Assembly (NCBI GenBank): GCA_949358305.1
Contig: OX442314.1
Location: 11,215,060 to 11,279,059, forward strand
Length of the DNA stretch: 64,000 nt
Reading direction: 5' to 3'
From: Strigamia acuminata
Lineage: Eukaryota > Arthropoda > Chilopoda > Geophilomorpha > Linotaeniidae
The notes beneath the pieces are model-generated. The model worked only from the letters and a program-made list of their open reading frames with translations, was not told the DNA's origin and made no database searches. Numbering within the stretch: the first letter of the stretch is position 1; each line of letters opens with the position of its first letter. Shown one piece after another: positions 56,796 to 64,000 of the stretch. The position numbers and the translations under genes were made by a program.

Positions 56796-57974
56796 ATGGA
56801 AGAATATCCAGCCGGCACTCGAGTCGTATGCCCAGTGTGTTTAGGAAGTTGCGTAACCGAACGCAACAACGGCGCGTTAACTCCGTGCGAAAACTGTCTT
56901 GGCGAAGGACATGTGGATCGCAACGAGCCTTTGGAACTCTGGTTCCGTCATTTTATGACGGTATCCGGACGCCCGATTCCAGTAAGAAACCGCGTGGTCG
57001 GTTGGATGCGAGTGCGTTCTCGTAGAGAAAGAAAGAAGTCAGAAAAGGCGTTTTACGCCAATTCCGGCGCCTCGACTTCGGCCCAATCGCCACGAACGGG
57101 ATCAAATCCCAATTCCACGTCAAAAGCTGACGATACAACGACTGGACGAGTTTCAAAAAGAGCGGTTTTACGCTTGAAACTAGCCGAATTTGCGGCGAAT
57201 CGTTCGCAAACGTCGCAGACACCGAAAACTTCAACTTCGAGTTCGACTAAAATCCTTCGACCACCGAAGAAAGTGACTGTAAAACAGTCATGTTCGACGG
57301 TGACAGAATCGAAAGCCAAACCACGCTCTGAGATTTCGGCGGCCCTCGTCGCAATGCGACTAAAGATCCGCGAACGAAATCCAAAGATGGCGGAAGAGAC
57401 AGTAAACGCTTTAGCCAAAGAACGTCTCAAGTGGGAGAAGGTCGCTGATTATAAACAGCGACAAGCCGCCCTCGCCGTGAGCCAACGAGTGACCGCTACG
57501 GTTACGTCATGTACGCAAGCGGCGAAGAAATCAATCCCACCACCGTCGTGTACGATCGTCTCAAACGATACGAGCATGCCGACGGAATTCGTTTGTTCCT
57601 CGACTGTTTTACAGTCAATTCCAAATCCAGCGGTCATTATGCCGCCGATATTCGGCGAGAGACCAACGGACATTTCATTTCAGAATCTCCAGACCGCTCC
57701 GATGTCAATCGAAAATGGCGCGGCCGCCACCGAGACCGTCGCCGAAGCATCGAGTGCGATGGAAACCGAAGAATCGCATACGCCTCCGCCGCCTCTTCCA
57801 CCACAATCGAAGGCAGAGAAGGCGGAGAAGAAGGCGGAAAAGAAAACCAGATCCGCCGCGAAGCGAGAGCAAAAGACGCGTCGTAACCTGGCGAAGGAGC
57901 TGCCGTCGATAAAAGAGAACGAACGTGACGACGACGAGACGCCACCGACGCCCGGCAAGACGCTACAGATATAG
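56796..57974 (+). CDS. Third ORF of retrotransposon, DnaJ-like Cys motif
   Basis: A 392-residue frame between pol and the 3' LTR, in the place where errantiviruses carry env. It is not an envelope: no signal peptide or membrane span is visible. Residues 12-39 contain two Cys clusters, CPVCLGSC and CENCLGEGH, close to the CXXCXGXG zinc modules of DnaJ proteins. The rest is low-complexity and basic: Ser/Thr-rich (TSQTPKTSTSSS), then a Lys/Glu/Ala helix (KAEKAEKKAEKKTRSAAKRE) and an acidic end. It begins 243 bp after the pol stop, so it probably needs a spliced or internal transcript. Possible roles (RNA binding, chaperone interaction, silencing suppression) are guesses. Confidence 0.75.
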   Translation: MEEYPAGTRVVCPVCLGSCVTERNNGALTPCENCLGEGHVDRNEPLELWFRHFMTVSGRPIPVRNRVVGWMRVRSRRERKKSEKAFYANSGASTSAQSPRTGSNPNSTSKADDTTTGRVSKRAVLRLKLAEFAANRSQTSQTPKTSTSSSTKILRPPKKVTVKQSCSTVTESKAKPRSEISAALVAMRLKIRERNPKMAEETVNALAKERLKWEKVADYKQRQAALAVSQRVTATVTSCTQAAKKSIPPPSCTIVSNDTSMPTEFVCSSTVLQSIPNPAVIMPPIFGERPTDISFQNLQTAPMSIENGAAATETVAEASSAMETEESHTPPPPLPPQSKAEKAEKKAEKKTRSAAKREQKTRRNLAKELPSIKENERDDDETPPTPGKTLQI

Positions 57975-58457
57975 AAGAAGTGGCCAGTTTTTCTCAAAAC
58001 TTTATAATGCCAATAGTGTTGATAGTTTTTACATTTTTTAAATGGTTTTTTCTCTATCAAGGTAATAATAATAGTCCTAACTTTTATTCTCAAAGCTACA
58101 AATGCATTTACTTACCTATTAGAATTAAATTAACTTAGATTTTAATATTTTCAAAGAATTTTTTATTCAAATGTTTTAAAAATTTACAAGTGTTATTTAC
58201 AGTATTTATATTTCACGAATTGTATTTTGTCTTCATCCTGGGGGTAAGTGTGCGTTGTTTTCTCTGGTGTATTTTTCCCGATGTTACCTGCTGGTGATCC
58301 GTGGTCCAGTTGTCATCAACTCATCCGGTCATCTGGTTATCTGCAAAAAAGAAAAGTAATGATTAATTTTTAATTATGAAATTAACTTTCAAACAACCAC
58401 TTTCGTGATTGTGTTGAGGTACCCCTCTCAGTACTTACCTTTTTTAGGGGGGGGAGA
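57975..58457 (+). other. Non-coding tail with polypurine tract
   Basis: 480 bp between ORF3 and the 3' LTR. It ends in AGGGGGGGGAGA directly before the LTR, the likely plus-strand primer. No ORF is supported. Confidence 0.8.
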
Positions 58458-59080
58458 TGTGACCGGCTGCCCGCTCAGTCCGCTCACTTGCCTGCAACAC
58501 ACGGCGCTTCCACGGCTCTCGCGCACCTCGTGTGTTTCTCGCGCGCACCTGTTGCGGACCCCCGCACCAGGTGGAGCTGACGGTCGTTGGCCCGGCCAAT
58601 TGGGAACCGGAAGTGCCCCTTCCGGAAGTGGTGGGCCCGGCAGAGGCCCAAGAGAGTTCTCTAACTTCCAGCATGGCGAACGGTCGCTTCCACGATCGCT
58701 CTTCCACGCTGGCGGCAATGACGAATCCAGTTGGCGTAGCGACTCTGTCGCCCGCCGGGACTTGATAGTCCACGTTCCCCATGTCCGTCCTGCGTTCTCC
58801 GTGAACGTAGCGGCGACATGGCTAAACGGTATTCCGACCACGTGTGTCATGGCGGCCATTGGCCGCCGTGCCACGCGGTCTTGTTAGGGACGGCTGTTCG
58901 CAGCCGTCGCATTGGGAAATGCACTGGGAGACACCACATCATACCCCTAGACATCAATAAAGCTTACCTTAAACTAAACTTGTGTCTCTTGTGTATTTCG
59001 GAGTGAATTCTATCGTGTGTGTTGTGTCCAGCGCCTCGTGGCTCTCCCCCGACCACGTGGCGACCGTCCAAACACTCACA
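58458..59080 (+). repeat. 3' LTR
   Basis: Same length as the 5' LTR and, as read, the same sequence throughout. It is followed by the AAAC target duplication. Confidence 0.95.
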
Positions 59081-59179
59081 AAACTTCTATAAACTTACAA
59101 TATTAATTATTATTGCAATTTGCAAACAAACAATAGTACACATTCGACGTTAACGTATTCAATAATTGTATTCTGCTAG

Positions 59180-60643
59180 TTAATGATTGACAAAAGCAAA
59201 AAGTTTATATAAAGCTCTTTGAAGAAGGGACACTTGAAAAAGGCACACTTCAGTCGGTCGCTTTTCGTCTTCCAAATCATCTTTGGATTCATCATCAATT
59301 AATCCTCCGTTATACTCCAACCCAAAATCCCAAATATATCGTTTAAAACGTTGCAAGGTGCCATCTGTTTGGAAAATTTCACGCAGAAACCGATCCAACA
59401 CGGCTCCTTCATCATTGGCAACCATTTTCATGCACGTGCGTATTTTCGATATCATTAAATTGTATTTCATCTTTTCACTCACACCATTCATCAACATCTT
59501 AAGACGATCAAAATCATCTTTGTTTAACAGATTCATCTCGGTAAAAGTTTCATTCAAAATCATCCATTTTATTTCGCTGGAAAAACGGATTAACAATCTT
59601 CGAAAAAGTCTTTTATTCCGAAAACCAGCAAGACCACTTCGATAAATACGTTCTTTATAAATAAAATAAACCATGAAGCATTTTTCATCAATACTATCAA
59701 CCATATAGAACAAAGTGGAATGCAAAACGTCATGCCAATATCTGTTTGACTTCATTAGACTGTCTAGCAGAACGGTAAAATTAGCATTGTTCATCCATTT
59801 GCAATTGCTGAATGTCAATGCCAGTTGCTTTTTCGTAAAATGATTTAATAGAAAGAACAAGGCATCCGATGGGCCGTGAAGCCCGTGATGCAGACATTCC
59901 CAACAAAGATCAATGAATCGATTCCTCTCTTCCGCATCATCGTTAGTATCCCATAGGTACTGTAAAACTAAATCAAGATCATACTGCATCGACAGTCTGA
60001 CAATATCGGTCATATTGTAGTAATGGCCGTTGAATAAATTTCTAATTTTCGTTGCAAATTCAAACTTCAGCGTGATTTCATTGTTAAAAAACAATTCGTA
60101 GTAGTAGATTTCTTTTAAGTCCAGTGGTAACTTTTCCCACAAAATCTTCACATAATTTACTAAACAAAAATGACTAGCCAGATTGTAAAGACTCCCATTG
60201 GTCCTCAAGGCTTCGTTGTTTTCGTCGTTGTAGAGCAAAACAAACGTTTCTTTTTTGTCAATTGCTCCATGAACAGTCCAAGCTATGTCATTAACAAAAG
60301 CGTACGAAGTGACGTTCTCAGTAAAAGTGAATCCTTCGAGATATTTGATCCATTCGTGTATCTGAACACCGATCATTGCAACGGCGTACTTTAGTTCGTC
60401 ATTCAGGCCTGGTGGTAAGTACAGATTTGCTCCTATCATCGCTTCGTCTTCAATTAGATGCCATTTCGGTGATTTCAAACTTTTCTCCGTTCCAAAATAA
60501 TTGCTTATTTTCAATTTAACCGCATCTTTTCGCCAAAAGGAAATTGCGACAGCTAAGAACGAGATTTTCTCCAAGCTGGGGCACGATTTTGCTTTCTTCA
60601 GATTTCTTTGAAGGTCGGCGCTTATTTTTTTGATTTTATCCAT
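59180..60643 (-). CDS. Orphan family protein, unit 3 (intact)
   Basis: Intronless 487-residue member of the family described at 42618-44078, starting MDKIKKISADLQRNL. Block order is conserved: SCPSLEKISFLAVAISFWRK, NDIAWTVHGAIDKKETFVLL, SHFCLVNYVKILWEKLPL, RFIDLCWECLHHGLHGPSD, FFLLNHFTKKQL and LDRFLREIFQTDG. It carries a small insertion in the HHGLHGPSD segment and an Asn insertion near NNANFTVLLDSL. The middle (residues ~175-200) is the most variable part between members, while hydrophobic helix positions are kept, which suggests the protein is under constraint. Function unknown. Its 3' flank is split by the retrotransposon ~100 bp downstream of the stop, which could alter its poly(A) site. 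Confidence 0.75.
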   Translation of the reverse strand: MDKIKKISADLQRNLKKAKSCPSLEKISFLAVAISFWRKDAVKLKISNYFGTEKSLKSPKWHLIEDEAMIGANLYLPPGLNDELKYAVAMIGVQIHEWIKYLEGFTFTENVTSYAFVNDIAWTVHGAIDKKETFVLLYNDENNEALRTNGSLYNLASHFCLVNYVKILWEKLPLDLKEIYYYELFFNNEITLKFEFATKIRNLFNGHYYNMTDIVRLSMQYDLDLVLQYLWDTNDDAEERNRFIDLCWECLHHGLHGPSDALFFLLNHFTKKQLALTFSNCKWMNNANFTVLLDSLMKSNRYWHDVLHSTLFYMVDSIDEKCFMVYFIYKERIYRSGLAGFRNKRLFRRLLIRFSSEIKWMILNETFTEMNLLNKDDFDRLKMLMNGVSEKMKYNLMISKIRTCMKMVANDEGAVLDRFLREIFQTDGTLQRFKRYIWDFGLEYNGGLIDDESKDDLEDEKRPTEVCLFQVSLLQRALYKLFAFVNH

Positions 60644-61208
60644 TTCTGTGTGAAGAATTCAAAAAGATAATTAAATTTAGTTGAAAAACAACTGTAATAA
60701 TATCGAAACAGAAAGAACTATAGGCATACTGTAATTTACAAATTCAGAGAACGTACGACGTACCACTTGTTCACTAGGATCTCACTTGTCAGCAGATTGG
60801 CCGCCACCCCTCTGGTGGGCAGTGTTCAAAAGAAATAAAACAAATTTTTTTACCGATAGATGGTGATAAATTCAACCTTTTTCGTTTTCTTTGAAAATTT
60901 ATATTTTCTGGTTTTGAGGTATTTTCAGTGAATTTACCACCCGATTGATCAGTTTTTCGAATGACGTCGCGCATGTGGTTTCATCCACTTCTTAAGCGTT
61001 ATTTACTGAACTTCTTATTTCTTACACAATTCGCAATTGTCCTGGAATTGTGAAAACTTAGAATAACATACCAGAAATAATAAGTTTAATTACTAAAAAC
61101 ACACGCCTAATACATTCCAATTCAATAAACTTCTACAAAATTCTTGAAAAAATTATATTAATGAAAATGGCAAGAAATACATTTAACAATTTTAATAACT
61201 TCCGCTGG
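60644..61208. other. 5' flank of unit 3
   Basis: Upstream sequence of the orphan gene. It shares the CCGCCACCCCTCTGGTGGGCA block with other units but is shorter after it. No gene; a 61-codon minus-strand frame is unsupported. Confidence 0.5.
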
Positions 61209-62666
61209 TTAATGATTGGAAAAATCTAAAAGTTTATTTTCAAGCGATTCGTAACAAGATAAATCAGTTTTAAAAATACACTCTCCAGTCAGTCGTTTGC
61301 CATCTTCCGAGTCATATTCGTATCCATCATCAGTTAATACTCTGATGTAATAAATCACAAAATCACAAATCCTCCGCTTAACACGTTGCAATACGGCACC
61401 AGTTTGGAAAATTTCACGCAAAAACTGATCCAACACGGCTCCTCCATCATTCACAACCATTAACACGCACGTCGAGCTTTTCGCCATCATTAATTTGTAC
61501 TTCGTCGTTTCATCCGCACTATTCATCAGCATCTTAAGCAGATCAAGATCTTCAAAGTTCAACAGACTCATTATGGTATAATTGTCATCGATTATGATCT
61601 GTTTTAGTTTGCTGGAAGAACAGCTCCACAATTTCTTGAAAAGTTTTTTTTTCAGAAAACCAGCAAAACCACTCCGGCAAATATTTTTTAACTGACTAGA
61701 ATAATACATTGAGCAGTTTTCACCCAAACTATCAACCATATCGAGCAAAGTGGAATGCAAAAAGTCATGCCAATATCTGTTTGACCTGAGCAGACATTCT
61801 AACATGGGGTGGAAACGTGGGTTCAGCCACGTCAATTTCAATGTCGATTCCAGTTGCTTTTTCGTAAAATGATTTAATAGAAAGAACATGGTATCCGATG
61901 GGCCGTGATGCAGACATTCCCAACAAAGATCTATAAATCGATTCCTCTCTTCCGCTTCATCCTTAGTATCCCATATGTACTGTAAAACTAAATCAAGATC
62001 ATAATAAATCGCCAGGCAAACAATATCGGTTATATTATAGTATTGGCCGATGAATAATTTTCGGATTTCTATTGCGAATTGAAACTCCAGCCTGGTTTCA
62101 TTGTCACAAAGCAATTCGTTGTCGTAGTTAATTCCTTTTAAGACGAATGGTAACTTTTCCCACAAAATCTTCACATAATTTACTAAACAAAAATGACTAG
62201 CCAGATTGTAAAGAGTCCCATTGGTCCTCAAGGCTTCGTTCTTTTCGTCGTTGAAGAGTAAAACAAACGTTTCTTTTTTGTCAATTGCTCCATGAACCGT
62301 CCAAGCAATGTCATTAACAAAAGCGTACGAAGTGACGTTCTCAGTAAAAGTGAATCTTTCGAGATATCGTATCTATTCGTGTATCTGAACACCAACTAGT
62401 GCAACGGCATTTTTTAATTCGTCCTTCAGGGTTGGAGGTAGACACAGATTTGCTCCTTTCATCACTTCATCTTCAATTTGATGCCATTCCCTGGACTGCG
62501 TAGTTTTCTTTTTTCCAAAAAAATTAGCTATTTTCAATTTAACCGCATCCTTTCGCCAAAACGAAATTGCGACAGCTAATAATGAGATTTTCTCCAAGCT
62601 GGGGCACGATTTTGCTTTCTTCAGATTTCTTTGAAGCTCAGCGTTTATTGTTTCGATTTTATCCAT
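61209..62666 (-). pseudogene. Orphan family, unit 4 (one nonsense codon)
   Basis: A 485-codon member intact in frame and length, except that codon 99 is TAG (62370-62372 on the minus strand) where units 1 and 3 have TGG (Trp, in HEW). Upstream, codons 1-98 read MDKIETINAELQRNL to VGVQIHE. Downstream the frame resumes IRYLERFTF and runs to the normal stop. With a single G-to-A change and no other lesion visible, this is a young pseudogene, a sequencing error or a readthrough case. Re-initiation at an internal ATG (62231, MRTNGTLYN) would give a 340-residue C-terminal protein. Confidence 0.8.
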
Positions 62667-64000
62667 TTCTGTGTGAAGAATTCAAATAGATGATTAAATA
62701 TAGTTGAAAAAGAACTGTAATAATATCGAAACTCACTGAATTAAATATAGACTTCGGTACGCACCAACTCAAACCTAAAGGTTATTGCAAGGAAGAAATT
62801 TCGCAGTGAACAACAGAATTCTGTCACAAGGTATAACTATTCTGTGAAAGAAAGAACTATAGGCATACTGTAATTTACAAATTCGAAGAACGGACGACTT
62901 ACCACTTGTTCGCTTGGATCTCACTTGTCAGTCGATTTGCCGCCACCCCTCTGGTGGGCAGTGTTCGAAAGAAATAAAAAAGATTTTTACCGAAAGATGG
63001 TAATGAAATGAGTTCAACAACCAAAAGTAAAATTATTTTAAACTTCTGCTTACTTCGAGGCACTGTTTTTTCTTTTTCGTTTTTTTAAATATATATTTTC
63101 TGATTTTTTCTATTGAGGTTTTTTCAGTAGATTTATTTACAGTTCAGTTCTGTCCAACACATTCCAGCACTGTTATGAATTCACAACTGTGCTAGAAGTG
63201 GCACGATCTGCAGACCTACAATAACTTTTATTATTCTTGCAAGATATAATAAATTTAATTTCTAAAAACGCAAGCCCAATACATTATAATTCCCAAAAAA
63301 AATATATAAATACCATAGTATCTTTTCAAAACCAAAATTGAATTATGAATAGTCAGTGACGCAGGCGCATTCGGAACCGGCATGAGCGTAGCATGATCCA
63401 CCGGCGAATGTAAACTCAGCTGAGTGAAGCGAAGTTTACGTAGCGAATGATAGCTGCGTATCATTCTACCGACGGTTCGTAGGAATCACAGGAGAGGGCG
63501 CACCCGCTGGAGCCGTTCAGTATTCAGAGAGGAACTTGTGACGGAATAAACTTAGGCATGGATATATAATTAGTATAATATGAAGGAATAACTAAGGGGT
63601 AAAGTTAGGCTGTACTGCAATGGCAATTACAGTAAGGCGGGAAAGGAATCTCTTGAGTGACGTGAGTCACTTGAGAGGTAAAGGGGGTCGCTGGCAAGTG
63701 ACCACAAATAATCTAGAGGCTAGACAGGTATAAAACAGTGAGATAACATAAATAAATGGAGAATAAATATCTGACTTCGTGAAATATGCGACATATAAAT
63801 TGATAGATGAATGTAGTTAACTATGAATAATATTGAGCCAACACAAGTGTGTAAACTATAATAAAGCTAATTTATTAGCGAGTCCAAATGATCATTAAAC
63901 CATAATCCAAAATACATACATATATACAAATACACAAGCGCTATAAACAAGGCCTCCAATAATCATTGGGGTAATACAAAGACATATCAAAAGGTAAATA
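62667..64000. other. 5' flank of unit 4 and right end of window
   Basis: The conserved 5' flank (GCCACCCCTCTGGTGGGCAG, GATCTGCAGACC and CATGATCCACCGGCGAATG) runs to about 63,410, where similarity to units 0 and 1 stops. The last 590 bp have no recognised gene. They include GC-richer sequence at 63,470-63,720 with possible repeat character. Confidence 0.45.

Larger units (their letters stand above)
48355..59080 (+). mobile_element. Full-length Ty3/gypsy LTR retrotransposon
   Basis: A 10.7-kb element with 623-bp LTRs starting TGTGACCGG and ending CTCACA. By eye I found no difference between the LTRs. AAAC at 48351-48354 and at 59081-59084 forms a 4-bp target duplication. Order: 5' LTR, primer-binding site, 2.2-kb leader, gag, pol in the -1 frame, a third ORF, a G-rich polypurine tract and the 3' LTR. 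Protease-RT-RNase H-integrase order is that of Ty3/gypsy. It is inserted in the 3' flank of the orphan gene at 59180; unit 1 (near 42,515) shows the uninterrupted site. All frames are open, so the copy may be active and is very young. Confidence 0.95.

Noticed and set aside
57509-57945. Alternative frames overlapping ORF3 on both strands
   Set aside because: Arg/Ser-rich shadows of the ORF3 coding sequence, without independent start or conservation evidence.
56796-57974. Third retrotransposon ORF as an envelope gene
   Set aside because: No signal peptide, membrane span, furin site or glycosylated ectodomain is visible, so an env call is not supported.
1-64000. tRNA, rRNA or other structured RNA genes
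   Set aside because: I scanned for tRNA B-box-like GGTTCGAATCC and conserved rRNA blocks and found none convincing. A covariance-model search would be needed to exclude them.

Overview
The window reads as nuclear DNA of an invertebrate animal, most likely an arthropod. Genes carry GT-AG introns, many only 45-70 bp long. Non-coding DNA is AT-rich, and transposable elements of several classes are present. Conserved genes are animal orthologues of WDR62/MAPKBP1, cyclin K, ALG14, GINS1/PSF1, galectins and a TPBG-like leucine-rich-repeat receptor. The species cannot be named from sequence alone. All exon models were built by hand from reading frames, splice sites and phase, and every multi-exon model closes in frame.

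Layout. (1) 0.8-8.7 kb: two paralogous two-domain galectin genes on the minus strand, in a 2.2-2.3 kb direct duplication. The spacer holds a small non-autonomous LTR element that carries only a decayed gag. (2) 9.8-26.2 kb: a plus-strand WDR62/MAPKBP1 orthologue with 27 coding exons and two candidate alternative first exons. Its first intron contains three inverted-repeat transposon derivatives, and several other introns contain private AT-rich minisatellites. (3) 26.7-35.5 kb: three tandem minus-strand cyclin K genes. ALG14 lies on the opposite strand between copies 2 and 3 and shares a 280-bp divergent promoter region with copy 2. (4) 35.6-36.6 kb: GINS1, minus strand. (5) 37.9-39.0 kb: an intronless LRR membrane receptor gene. 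(6) 39.7-63.5 kb: a degenerate tandem array of an unrecognised, intronless ~486-residue protein family. It has two intact members, one member with a single nonsense codon, one internally deleted member and one unit whose gene is missing. (7) 48,355-59,080: a full-length 10.7-kb Ty3/gypsy retrotransposon inserted in that array, with matching 623-bp LTRs, a 4-bp target duplication, gag, a gag-pol -1 frameshift signal, pol with all catalytic motifs, and an extra third ORF with a DnaJ-like Cys motif.

Most of the conserved genes are housekeeping or regulatory: replication (GINS1), N-glycosylation (ALG14), CDK12/13-linked transcription (cyclin K) and spindle/JNK scaffolding (WDR62). The array and the galectin duplication show recent local gene turnover. 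Because array units are paralogous, one unit often shows the empty site or ancestral form of another, which allows insertions and deletions to be dated relative to duplication. The least described items are the orphan gene family and the third ORF of the retrotransposon.
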